Shown piece by piece: positions 1 to 10,819 of a DNA stretch of 64,000 nt (within the stretch, counting starts at the first letter, position 1; every line of letters starts with the position of its first letter). Source of the DNA: Branchiostoma floridae (lineage: Eukaryota > Chordata > Leptocardii > Amphioxiformes > Branchiostomatidae); NCBI RefSeq assembly GCF_000003815.2, contig NC_049991.1:17377083-17441082 (forward strand), given 5' to 3'. The position numbers were made by a program, and so were the translations under genes. The notes beneath the pieces were generated by a model that saw only the letters and a list, made by a program, of their open reading frames with translations, searched no databases and was not told where the DNA came from.

Positions 1-880
1 ATTATACACAGTCAACGAACTTTACTAGCCTAGTTACTTTCAGCCACTGCTCATTACTCGGCCCTAAAAATAAGCTGGCAGTCTTTACATGTGTATAGAA
101 ATAAAGTCAGTCTCTAATATAATATGCCGTTAGTCTCTGCGTGCGCAGGAAGTCGATTAACAAAATGCAGAGTCAACGAACTTTAATTTTCACATTTAGC
201 CACCACCCACTAATATGTCTTTAAGCTGGTGGTCACTGTGACTGTGTAGAAAAAAGTCAGTCTCATATGCCATTAGCCTGTGTGTGCGCAAACGATCAAT
301 TGCACAAAATGCAGTCAACGAACTTTATCTCACTGTTATATAGCCACCGCCCATGCACTACCATGCTGACAGTGACTGTGTGTGGAAAATGTCAGTTTCA
401 TATGCCGTTATATATATATATATATATATATTATACAGTCCATGCGTGTGCAGAAAGTAGATTAACAAAGGCACTGTCAGTCAATGAACTTTACGACGTC
501 ACTTTTAGCCACCGCCCACTACCATGCCCTAAGCTGTCAGTCAATGTGTGCAGAAAAAGTCTGAGTCTCGTATGCCATTTAAGGCTGTGCGTGTGTTGTT
601 AGAAAGCTGATTAACTAAATGCACATTCAACAAACTTTACTACGTCACTTTTAGCCACAGCCCACTACCATGCCCTTAAGCTAGCGTGATTGTGTGCAAG
701 AACAAAAGGCAGTTTCTTTTGAAGTTAGTCTTTGCGTGCACAGAAAGTCGATTACTAACAAAATGCTCGGTCAACAAACTATTCTACATTTACTTTTAGC
801 CAACACCAACTACTATGTCTGTACGTCAGTAATTACAAGCTTTCAGTTATTGTACGCAGGAAAGTTTCCTACAATTGTCA
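1..880. repeat. Tandem array, about six units of 142-166 bp
   Basis: A box reading GTCAACGAACTTTA recurs with small changes at 11, 172, 314, 480, 626 and 770. Between boxes the text also recurs: a 'TTTAGCCACNGCCCACTACCATG' segment, a 'GTCAGTCTC' segment and a 'GCGTGTGCAGAAAGTCGATTAAC' segment. The array is cut by the left edge of the window. Open frames in it are interrupted and not shared between units, so I see no coding function. Confidence 0.85.
409..433. repeat. (TA)n microsatellite inside the array
   Basis: An uninterrupted run of TA dinucleotides inside the third unit of the flanking tandem array. It is unique to that unit, so it expanded after the array formed. Confidence 0.9.
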
Positions 881-1730
881 CAGTCATCTAGACTAATTCC
901 TTTTTTTTTATTATATAAGGATGGATTATACTAAAACAGAGAGAGAGAAAGAGAGAAAGAACATTCACTTTTTCATATTTTTATATTCAAGGAGGTATGA
1001 GGTCTCCAAACTTGTTGAATTTGATACTCTCTCACACTATGTTGACTGGGAAAAAATAAAAGTTTGACTTCGACATAACTTAAGTAATTCTCTATACGTG
1101 TAACTGACAGTGTGCTATTCATATTGGCAAGGTGCCCCCTTTTCAAACAGTCATAAAAGATGATTACAACATATATCAGAATTTGACAAATCATAATTAC
1201 ACGCCTTTTACATCCCCGCCCACCTGTCTGTGTTAATAACGTTGTAGATGCAGTTCCTGACTTTAACTGTATGAAGTGAGGCAATTTATCACTGTTAAAG
1301 AAGTAACTGATGCAGTAAATTTGAACAATTTGTCAGAGTTAGTGTGTATCTTGATAAGCATAAAATGCTGCAGTTGACAGAGCACAATGCTGAAGTCTCG
1401 CAGTATAGTCACAGTGGCTGTCAGGCTGGTACCTCGGGTGATACGGAATACACCGTGTTGTATTTTATTTATGTCATACCCACCTGAGAAAACCCATGTT
1501 TTGATGCGAAATGCGCCAGAAGTTGAAGAAATTTGGTGCCCTCGAACAAAAAGTGTTACAACAGCAATGTTCTAACGTCCGAATCAGGTATTCGAATTGC
1601 CAACCGTGCCGCACTCGGCCCGCTCAAAATGGTTACATTTACTTGAAGGAAGCCTGTGTGATACAACTTTCATACCTATGTGATACGGAAGTTATCACAT
1701 GGTCTGGAACACCCGTATTGAACGTTTTTG
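881..1730. other. Unique sequence, no gene seen
   Basis: Short purine-rich GAGAGAAA stretch near 940-960, then AT-rich unique sequence. A segment near 985-1010 (AGGAGGTATGAGGTC) matches the right end of the CTCCATGAAA repeat found at 28465-28485, so a short fragment of that repeat may lie here. I see no exon signals. Confidence 0.5.
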
Positions 1731-1734
1731 CGTC

Positions 1735-2107
1735 ATAGGGCCACACCAATTTAATTTCTTGGTTCACGGATTTTTTCATAAAAAATATGGAGCGAGAGGG
1801 CGAAATAAAAATAAAAATAAAAATTGTAAAATGGTTGGGGTAAAGGTAACGGCTAATCCAAAACATAAAGAAAAAAAGTTTTAAGCTTGAAAAAAGTACA
1901 AAAACACTATTTTTGTACAGTAACAGCACCTGTACCCACAGTTTAAGGAGCTTATGATATAAAGGCCAATTTGCTACACCAGAAAGTTGGTGAATGGTTT
2001 CATTAATGGTGAAAATTTGCTGATTGGTAATTTTTATTTTTATTTTTTTTCCCAAAAAATAGGAGCGAGCGAATCTGTGAACCAAGAAATTAAATCGGTG
2101 TGGCCTA
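1735..2107. mobile_element. Foldback MITE sharing a module with the tRNA-like element X
   Basis: The left end (GGCCACACCAATTTAATTTC followed by TTGGTTCACGGATT) is repeated inverted at the right end (AATCTGTGAACCAAGAAATT then AAATCGGTGTGGCC). The inverted repeat extends a little outward through a shared GTCATA. Near 1801-1830 and 2030-2050 there are AAATAAAAAT-type runs, also inverted. The same terminal text occurs as an internal module at 28500-28560 and 44155-44215, next to a tRNA-like sequence. No coding capacity. Confidence 0.75.
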
Positions 2108-3515
2108 GGTATGACATAAAAATCATGACTATTTCATTTCAAATTGGAATTACTAATATCAAAGATGATTCATAAGTTTTATGAATTACCCTTGATATAT
2201 TACCCAATTTGAAGTCATATATAAGTCTGACTCAATCAATTATGTTACTTTAAACTTGTTAAGGCCTTGAATAATAAGACAAGCCAAAGTTTCTTGCCTT
2301 TTCACAGTGAAAAACAACTTTCATACTTAGTATATATATTAAACAAAAGAAGGGAAGTTTAGTATAGGAACTTCATTATACTGCATGGCTAACTGCATGT
2401 TGTGGCTCTTGACGGATATGAACAGTAATGGACAACACCATTTACATTTGCGTAGGCAAAGCTTCCGCTGTTTCCCAATCGCGCTAAAACCGTCCTTAAT
2501 TGGACAAGTCCTTTGGCAGATCTGACGATCTACTTTTAGCGAGCTCGGAATTGGAGGTTTTAGTGGTGCAACATCAGTAAAACGGTGAAGAAGCAAGTTA
2601 TGAAAGGGGTTTGGCATGCTATAACTGACCTGCCTCCCATCGTAAGCCCAGAATAGCTCGCTGTTAAAGGTTTATAGTTTTTACAAGTGAACGGCTTAAC
2701 CTTATCTAAAGGCTTGTACATCGTCAGAAATGGCCAATAAACAACGGGACTGGTCAAAAATAGAAGTTTTATCTTTAAGGCTGCTCTTTTTGTTTGAAGT
2801 CTATTGATTTTCCTGAAAAGTCAAAGCACAAAAAAAGGATTTTCCAAGGAATCCGGATTCGTTTCACCAAAGGATTTTCGTTCATCCCTGTGTCAGACCC
2901 TGCAAATTGACTGGAATCAGCGTTTCCTCCAGGGCACAAATCCTCCAAGTGAGGCTGCGGAAATTGCTGCGTGAGAAAAGATTAGCGCAGCAATTTACGT
3001 CAGCAGTGTATTTACATAGCTTTCCTTGAGTCACCTGCTAAAGCCTACGGAAATAGCTGACGTGTTGTAATCGCTGTGTAATATCCATCTGTCTTATATA
3101 TTGCCCTGCATGTACAGGGCTTGGCTTTGAACTAAGAGACTGTCTGAATTCATCTGAATCAGCAGCCAAAAAGTTAAGGAAGTGCCTGTAAGCAATAAAA
3201 GCAATTGGGAGTCAGTGTCTACCATCTTGTACTTCAAGTTGTATTTTTTAAAGATGACAAACTGTTACAGTAGTAGATTGCTCAGTGTTAAAAAATTTCA
3301 ACAAGTGGTGCCATTACTTATTGTTTTCCACATTTTTCAACTCTCTTTTAAACTTTGTACCATCAAAACATGCTTTTATCTCACTATCTGTTCAATGAAC
3401 TGTCGACCTATGTTTCATCGTATTGCCTGATCCTAATATGCAAATTTAAATAATAAGAATAAATGTTACGGTGACAAAGACTCTTGGAACATGCATAATG
3501 TATTGAAGGTGGTGA
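2108..3515. other. Unique sequence, no feature seen
   Basis: Ordinary AT-rich sequence. Open frames are short, lack splice context and show no recognisable protein. I see no repeats of note. Confidence 0.5.
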
Positions 3516-3701
3516 TTTTACATCGGATTCCTTGTTTTGTCTCTAACATTGAGTTTTATAAGGTTTGTTATGTTTAGCTTATGAATGTATCTTTATTGCG
3601 ATTAGATTACTTTTAATATCATACTGCATTTCAGCCCATAACGGCTGCAACTGTTTGTTGCATCTTGCAACGAAGTAATAAACCATTCATTCATTCAAAA
3701 T
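3516..3701 (+). mobile_element. Probable 3' end of a 5'-truncated LINE
   Basis: The segment ends in a short hairpin (GTTGCATCTTGCAAC), then AATAAAC, then a tail of ATTC repeats. This is the layout of L2/CR1-type LINE 3' ends (family knowledge). No reverse-transcriptase reading frame is kept. It stops about 30 bp before the acceptor of exon A, so it sits at the very end of the upstream intron or 5' flank. Confidence 0.45.
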
Positions 3702-3729
3702 CGTATCAACCATTTTGTCTTTGCTGCAG

Positions 3730-4187
3730 AAGTCGCATGGACTCCATGGAAAACAGCAAGGAAGCTGACCCAGAGGAACTGAACCCAGAAACATCGCGGG
3801 GGAAACACAGGCAAGACAGGAGACCCTCCAAGCCCTCCAACACCACACAGGTCACCATCGAGGTAAAGCCAGAGAAACCCAAAGCCGAGAGAAAACTGTC
3901 TCGGTCGCGGACCCTCCCCTCGACCCCGCAGAAAAGACGCTCCTCGAGCGCGGACGACTTGCTCAGGCTACAGACGACAACGGAAGAAAACAACCTGCTA
4001 AGACTGGGGAAGGGTCCGATGGGGAAGTCTGCGCAGGACTGCAGTAGGCTCGCTGAAGAGGAGCCCCCTAGCGGGCCGACGACGCTCTGCATACCTCAGA
4101 TTCATGTGGAAAGTACAGAGACGACTGAGAGGAGGAGAAGGCTGCTACCTCAGCCCCCCGTGGATGGGAGTACCATTCCAACAAGAG
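3730..4187 (+). CDS. Exon A of the window-spanning gene: N-terminal Ser/Arg/Pro-rich region (partial CDS)
   Basis: A pyrimidine tract ending CTGCAG stops at 3729, so this piece is probably preceded by a non-coding exon. The first in-frame ATG is at 3737 and a second, with CCATGG context, at 3746. The frame stays open to a donor at 4188 (AAGAG|GTCAGA), leaving codon phase 1. From 3737 it encodes 150 codons: an acidic start, a basic middle, a LSRSRTLPSTPQ segment with a mode-1-type 14-3-3 motif (RSRTLP), a KRRSSSAD segment with an RRxS kinase site, and a final LPQPPVDGS. Codon use and GC are clearly higher than in flanking DNA. I do not recognise the family; the make-up suggests a disordered signalling or adaptor protein. 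The donor is GTCAGA, a weaker variant, but phase agrees with exon B. Confidence 0.75.
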
Positions 4188-4379
4188 GTCAGAACTAATT
4201 TTTCTCTGTTCTCTAATTATCTTGTTGTATTACATTGTGCAACAGCTTTCTGTATCTATATAGCTGGTATAATCGCCGTTCGGCGTAACAAACCAGCTTT
4301 GCAGGCATGTGGCGCAGCAGCAGCTGGTTATAGCTTTGTCTATCCTTTAAAAAATACAGACACAAAAAAGTGCAACGTC

Positions 4380-4422
4380 CTCTTCCACAGCCCCCTGTGG
4401 ATGGAAGTACTATCCCAAGAAA
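4380..4422 (+). pseudogene. Duplicated fragment of the exon A 3' edge
   Basis: About 40 bp here repeats the end of exon A (4146-4187) with a few changes. The same residues LPQPPVDGSTIP can be read, then the match stops and the GT donor is lost (CCCAAGAAAT). An upstream CCACAG followed by CCCCC could act as an acceptor, but no donor follows in frame. I read it as a non-functional local copy inside intron A. Confidence 0.65.
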
Positions 4423-4909
4423 TATCCAATAGCAGCTTCCAAGTTGTTGACAAAGTCAGTGTATACGTAGTCAGATGAATGGGAGGGACAAACTTCTTAA
4501 AATCCCAATTGCCATCCCAAATTTGCAGAGACAACATTTCAGTGCCACACACTTGTACATGATTTGTCCTGCATATTATTAGCATTTCCTAGCAACTTAG
4601 GTTACTACATTTTCAATTTTCTCAATGCCATTTACAGCCCTCAGACCAATTAAACAGTATTTATGCTGGTGCATTATCCTGTTCATTGAAGGAAACATAT
4701 AAGATTTACGAGTTAATTATAGTTAGGAGACTTTTCATAAGATGGCATACCATCAGTAGAAGCCCCTCCCACCATTATCTGACTTGTCGTTAAGAAATAA
4801 CAGTCCTTAATAATGGTATGTACAGACATATGATCAATGGTACCTCATTGGTGATTTGACAACAATGGGTGTAATAAACCGATCGTCTTCCGGGGTGATT
4901 CTTATCACT

Positions 4910-5180
4910 TAATGAGCATTGAAAGGCGGGAAATTACTTCCTAACCTGACTGTGATTAAAAAGGCCTCCAGCAATTTACGAAGGTTCATTTTTCATTGAT
5001 TTTATTTTTGTCAGGAGGAAATGCTAATCTGTGTCTTGATGATCTGTCAATGAAATACAGTATGGTATCAGTTGAGCACTGATAGGGGAGAAATTACTTT
5101 AAGAAAATCCTCTGTCAGTTTACATGCCAGGATTTTTCATTTTCATTGAGAGAAAGCGTTAATCTGCCTCTTGAAAAAAT
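4910..5180. repeat. Degenerate direct duplication, two units of about 170 bp
   Basis: The text running GAGCATTGAAAGG, GAAATTACTT, TTCATTTTTCATTGA and GCTAATCTGTGTCTTGA recurs about 170 bp later as GAGCACTGATAGG, GAAATTACTT, TTTTTCATTTTCATTGA and GTTAATCTGCCTCTTGA. Old and diverged. Confidence 0.55.
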
Positions 5181-5858
5181 TACCAATCGTTATTTCTAAA
5201 AATATCAGTCTGCAGTGCAGTTTTCTTATATCTTCTAACCGGCTTGCTGTTGCTAAGGACAAGGTCGTTTGTAGATCTTTGCCCACAAACGGAACAACCA
5301 GAAGCTCGGGACAATAAAAAAAAAAACTTGGAAAACCATAACAGCATGTTATTTCCAATTTCTCGTTTATCAGTCAGAAAGACTCAGTTCGCTAGGAAGA
5401 TTGGCACCCTGATAAAGACACTTGTCATGACTGGCATTTTCTTTATGAAAGCCTGGCGCCAGAAGATATTGCCTGTAATGTACGTTATCTAAGGAGCTGT
5501 CGAAATGACCATTATATGTCAGCGTTGGTTGCAGACAGACCAATTTCCTTGCTGCGTGATAGAGGGACAAAGCTAAGTGGGACAAGGAATTGCTTCTTTT
5601 TTGTATTATGGATTGAAATCCTCCGGATCTTTAAAAATTTGTGCTTGGGAATCATCCATACTGCAATACAAATAAAATTCAACAAAAATGTGGAAAAGGG
5701 CTATTCAAACTTACCATCATCTATGCAAACAGCACCCTAAACCATTTTCTAAGCTTTGACATTTTGAAGCTGTCAATCACCTACTAGTATCTCTAGCGTG
5801 AAAGTTGCAATCTTACAACAATCGTACGACAAATTTTTTGCCAGAGGTGTTACAGTGT

Positions 5859-6054
5859 TAACGCTAGTTCACCTTTATCTGCGGTGTGACCTATATCCGT
5901 GGTCTTTAAAAACAGCACATTGAGTATATTAAATTTGCAACATTTTAAAGATGTTCTAATTTGAAACCAACGTCTGTCGACGTAATGTCCCTGAATACGC
6001 TTTTTTTAGAAACAACGGATATAGATCACCCTCGGATAAAGGTGAACCGGCGTT
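5859..6054. mobile_element. Foldback MITE, CTAGTTCACC family, copy 1
   Basis: The left end AACGCTAGTTCACCTTTATC and then CCTATATCCG is repeated inverted at the right as CGGATATAGATC and then GATAAAGGTGAACCGGCGTT. Length about 196 bp, no coding capacity. Related copies lie near 9378, 13895, 57483 and 61380. Confidence 0.8.
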
Positions 6055-8442
6055 ATATAAAGATAAAGTATAGAAAAAATCAATGAACTGAAAGCTCAAA
6101 AACATTAAACTATTGAGATTTCATAAAGCAAGCTCTTTTATTCATCTGTTTGAGTCCCCAGAAGGTATTATATTGAGTATTTAACAGGTCTATTTTAGAG
6201 TTTTCTTCAGTAGTATTCTACTTGCTGTGAGTTATGTTTCCTTTTTGTCAGTGTTGGAATTTGGGAGTGAGTAATTGCCATTGAAAGCCTTATTTAGTGG
6301 CAGCTACATGACAGTTACCATCCCCACTCACACAAACTCCTGCACAGCTAATCCAACCTTAATCAAGACACATCGCTTCATTATCAAAGCTTGTTGTCGT
6401 AAAGATCGCATATTAATAAGTTAAAGGTATGGATTTCCTGTATGTGGGTGGTGACCTTGGCAATGTGCTAAAATGCTAGAAAGAAAAATGAAAAACGAGT
6501 TAATTTACAAATGAAGAAGAATACCCCTTTGTTTTTTTTAAATTAATTACTACTCAGTTTCATGCACTTGTTCAAATATTTCCATAACAAAATCAGAGAA
6601 CCAAGAAATCTTGAGTTGTCAGGCTTCAGGCAGATTGTTAATACAAATTTTACAACAGTTGTGCCCTTTAGGACTTATTCTATCCTATGGTATTGACATT
6701 TCAGACAGATTTTACTGCGGCCATGCCCTTACGGCCCGGTTTATTGCCCTATCTTATTTCTTTATCACAGCAACATTTCAGCACTAAGGCCAGGTGCCAT
6801 GCAATTCTAAGGTGTTTCTTTCAGCTCCTGCTGCCCTAGTAGATAATATTAAGCATGAGAAAGTAAATTTCATTGCAGTGTTGCGTATTGAAGTGCCATA
6901 TTTTCTCTTTGAAAAAATAACATTAGGCGCAGTAAAACTTGATAACGTTATCCATATGGTCCAAAAAATCATAATCATAATTATTTTATGACCTGCTATC
7001 AATATTCAGTATAATAACAGTTCTTCCTTTATTCATTAATGACAAAACTATGGAAAGGCAAAAGGACAATTTAGACAGTGAGGACAAATGGAAAGGACTA
7101 ACTATATTTGGTATGATTACTTTTAATATTCCAACTTCGAAGCAAATGTTTTAAGACGATTTCACTTCATTCATGTTGACCAAATCATCTGCCAAGCTGA
7201 AAGATGCTTACTGTTGTCTGGTATCAAATTGTTTTTCAATTTTTTGTTTGATTGCAACTTTAAGTTAAGTTTAATTTAGTTTTTTTCTCCTCCAATGTTC
7301 CTCTTCCCCTTCCTGTATGTCATTTTACCGTAAAACTGTCCTTCAAATTACCACAAGACAAGAACGACCGCTCCTGCCTATTAATCATTAAATAGGACGA
7401 TCCGTCCTTCGAGACAGATCCGTATCAATAATTCGGGCGGTTCGGCCTTCATCTGCAAGTTGACGTCATAGCAACCCACTGGCCGACCCCACTGGTGTTC
7501 GGGGATGAATAATTTAGCATTGCCGTATCGCCTTTTGACCTAAATATGCTGAGATTTGTACTTTGGAAAGCCGAGGGGAGTTTTGGAGGGAACACTCATC
7601 CATAAGAATATTGCCTGTGGCTGAACAGGCAATGCATGTCAGCACAAACCACACTGCTGTATGAAAGATTCATGGCAAAATTGATGGTTTGCTGGTAGGT
7701 CCTTGCCTCTGATATGACTCCCATATTATCACCTCAGACATTGCTTCAGTTTTTGGGGGTCTCTATTTCAATCTACCAATTTTCAGATATGCAAATTTTA
7801 AGTTTTTAGTGGTATATCATGTAATTGTATATTTTCAGACGAAATGAAAATTAATACATTATCAAAATTTGTTGTCCAGTTGAAAAAAATTCAAATTTCC
7901 TGGATAATTTGTTGTCATTGCCAAGTCCAAAAAGATGAAATAAATACATGTTAGAACTTTGGAATCCACGTTTTATTTTCAATGTTTCACTCCATTAAGA
8001 TAGCTATAACTAAGTTCATAGGTTTTAGAATTTCAGGAAAATGAATTACAGATACTAGATGATTTTATATAAATTTGAAAACTGTGGCCCTTACATATTC
8101 CTATCTTAATTTGAGTCAGAAAAAAACTTGAGTCTGAGACAATTGACATTTACCTCTACTACTCTAGAATCTGATTCAGTTATTCTGCCAGACCATGCAC
8201 AACGTCTTCCCTGACATATATTACACACAATATGAAACCCTGTTGTGTTATTATAATGTGTACACCCCTGCCAGGCCCCAGTGTTCCTTCCTGCATTGCC
8301 ATCCTTGTGGAACTAATGGCTGAATAACAGCCGTCTTCCCGACAGGCCATCTGAGACCCTACATTACATTCACACCTAATTGAGGAGGAATCAAGGTGTT
8401 GTGATTTAGAGTTATCAACCGTGTGTTACGCCCTGATGAGTT

Positions 8443-8924
8443 CCTTAGTTTCCTAAGTGGTGTGAAACAGGGACAGGAGAGCAACGGAGAATGCGCGGAA
8501 TGCACAATTCCCTTTCTGGATGTCTGGGGTTATTGCACTAACAAACCATCTGTCATTTATGTATAAAACCCAGTACATAGACCAGTGCAGGTTATGTGCA
8601 GGTAGACACAAGATATACCTGCACATGCAGCTCCAATTTCACCTGCACTAACCTGCATTATGCAGGTGGTATTTGAGCCCTGCTTAGTTTCCTAAGTGGT
8701 GTGAAACAGGGACAGGAGAGCACAGGAGAATGTGCAGAATGCACAATTCCCTTTCTGGATGTCAGGGGTTATTGTGACAAACCATCTGTGAAATTCTGTC
8801 CGGAGATGAAAGACCGCGGGGATTTCGTTGGCAGAGGTTACTTCAGGTTGTGCAGAGTTTGTTTCTCCGTCTCAGTCAGGCTGTCTCCAGAATGAAAATT
8901 TGCCCACCCCTTACGCCACAACTG
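8443..8924. repeat. Direct duplication with an embedded CAGGG-type MITE end
   Basis: Text beginning CTTAGTTTCCTAAGTGGTGT at 8443 recurs at 8684 and both copies continue for about 100 bp through CCCTTTCTGGATGTC. Between them lies a 3' piece (about 8548-8683) of the CAGGG-type MITE also present at 52528-52876; it ends TATTTGAGCCCTG. The second unit continues into a 148-bp segment (8777-8924) that is repeated once more at 9099. Confidence 0.7.
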
Positions 8925-9098
8925 TAACAGTGGAGTTCAAGCACTGCCAACCTACACCCAAAGCCTGTCAGGCTTTTGACCAAATTGGTTGTGTGCTTGG
9001 TTTTGGGAGCTTGGCTGCCAGCGCGATAGGTCGCGGGTTCGAATCCCGGTAGCGAGCTTGGGGTAAAAACTGTTCTACTCGCCTCTAGTGTTTCAATT
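8925..9098 (+). mobile_element. tRNA-derived SINE, family 2, copy 1
   Basis: It contains a perfect Pol III B box (GGTTCGAATCC, about 9037-9047) within a T-arm-like hairpin, preceded by GGGAGCTTGGCTGCC and followed by GAGCTTGGGG that could pair as an acceptor-like stem. About 170 bp of text is shared with 22395-22580, from TTCAAGCACYGCCAAC to AACTGTTCTACT. It sits between two direct copies of a 148-bp segment. Confidence 0.7.
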
Positions 9099-9246
9099 GT
9101 AACAAACCATCTGTGAAATTCTGTCCGAAGATGAAAGACCGCGGGGATTTCGTTGGCGGAGGTTACCACAGGTCGTGCAGAGTTTGTTTTTCCGTCCCAG
9201 TCAGGCTGTCTCCAGGATGCAAACTTGACTACCCCAACTTTGTTAC
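9099..9246. repeat. Second copy of the 148-bp segment flanking the SINE
   Basis: Matches 8777-8924 closely, from ACAAACCATCTGTGAAATTC through GATTTCGTTGGCRGAGGTTA to CAGTCAGGCTGTCTCCAG. Too long for a SINE target duplication, so the SINE lies between two members of a segmental duplication. Confidence 0.75.
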
Positions 9247-9377
9247 ATGAAAACATATTTTTTCATGAGCCTAATTTGATGATAGTTTTAACAGCAAAAA
9301 GTTGGAATCAAGACACACACCTCCCACCACAAAAAGCTGAATGTCTTATGCCGTGGGGTGGTTATACCAGCTAATAA

Positions 9378-9565
9378 TGCTAGTTCACCTTTATCCGCGG
9401 GGTAACCTATATCCGTTGATTTTAGAAAGATGGCATCTAGGGATATTTAGGTCAATTAATGGTTTCAAACTGCAAAATTTTAAATTACAGCATTTACTCG
9501 AAATAACCATCTGTTCCACTTGAAATCCTGAAATACCCTGTTTCTCAAACAACGGACAAAGGTGA
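9378..9565. mobile_element. Foldback MITE, CTAGTTCACC family, copy 2 (eroded right end)
   Basis: The left end GCTAGTTCACCTTTATCCGC and then AACCTATATCCG is well kept. The right end is eroded to ACAACGGACAAAGGTGATGT then AGCGTTT. The internal 'GGTTTCAAACTGCAAAATTT' text matches the inner part of the other copies. Confidence 0.65.
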
Positions 9566-10021
9566 TGTAGCGTTTGATGCAGATCCATTTTTCAGTTGAA
9601 TCAAAATTTGCCTTTTCCTTTGCAACACCCCAACTATTCATCAAGACCCCCACCCCCATCAATGAGAGTGTCAGACAAAAAAATTGAGCTGGAGACTGTC
9701 TGACTCTTGTGTTAGCCTGATGTCCTGTGAGTGTCTTCAGTCTCTGAATGACTTTCACAGGATAAATTATTGATAACGTAGCATCAATATGCAAAGCTAT
9801 GAAGTGTCTTATAAGATTCTAGTACTCATTTTTCTTTCTAGCCCTTAATTTCATACTTGACTTAGCTGACCAATTTTTTAACATTCAAGTCATGACTACA
9901 GACATAACGGTCTGTTTCTTGCTGTGTGCATCATACTAAACTAAATCCTTGCTTGTCACCCCAAAAATGTCTCAAATTACAAGACACAAATTACTTAGAA
10001 GAGAAGCTCAGGCACTCATAC

Positions 10022-10108
10022 ACAAACACACACGTACACACACACACACACACAGCCATCCACGCACACACAAACACACACACACACACACAGACATATA
10101 CACACAAT
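10022..10108. repeat. (CA)n microsatellite
   Basis: Imperfect run of CA dinucleotides with short interruptions (ACGTACAC, CAGCCATCCACG). The open frame through it is an artefact of the repeat. Confidence 0.9.
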
Positions 10109-10819
10109 TTCTATAAGTTTGTAATTTTCAATTAATTAGATAATTGTAAACTTAGAAGTTATGTTCGTTGCATCTCCTACAGCATTTTAACATATAAAAC
10201 TAGTAATAACTTCCCTTTACAACAATGAGGATACAGTATTCTATTGATACCGTAAATGCCATGTTATTATAATGATAAGCAGTCATAAGCTGTTATTAGA
10301 ACCCCTATGGCAACCATTGCAGTAACTCCCACTAAGTCATAATCCATAATGTCCATAAAACGTGTCCCTGGGCAAAGCAGAGGTGCTGTACCATACAATA
10401 AAGAGCATTAACAGAGAGCTTTATCTGTAATGTAATGTAAAGGTTCAAATCTAAAGCTTAGTTAATATGTCCCAGTGAGGACATGTAAATCATATACTTG
10501 GTGTAAATGTATTTTAGTGCTTACACTTGTTGTAAAGAAAATGAATAAGTCGTGACCGAACAAACACTCTGCCTATTACATCTTCTAGTTTGGCATCTTG
10601 GGCCAAGAGTCTATAATGTGATACATATTGTTGTTACAGCACTCACATATATCTACAAAAAATGTATGCTGCTGTGTAGGCATTTGTCCATCTCGAAAGA
10701 TGAAAAATGAATGTTGCCCTGAATGTTAATGTTATCTGGTCCATCTGGTACATCTCCTTTGTACCAGACAACTTCGGTACCATGGTCTAGTTATGGCTCC
10801 GCTTGCAAATCTGAATTAA

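Noticed and set aside
267-602. 111-codon open frame in the first array
   Set aside because: It runs through a tandem repeat and a TA microsatellite; other units of the array do not keep the frame.
3706-4092. 128-codon minus-strand open frame opposite exon A
   Set aside because: A shadow of exon A, whose plus-strand frame has coding-like composition, splice borders and phase agreement with exon B.
7455-7475. Isolated CRE-like TGACGTCA as a promoter
   Set aside because: No CpG enrichment, CCAAT or initiator context around it; a single 8-bp match is expected by chance in a window of this size.
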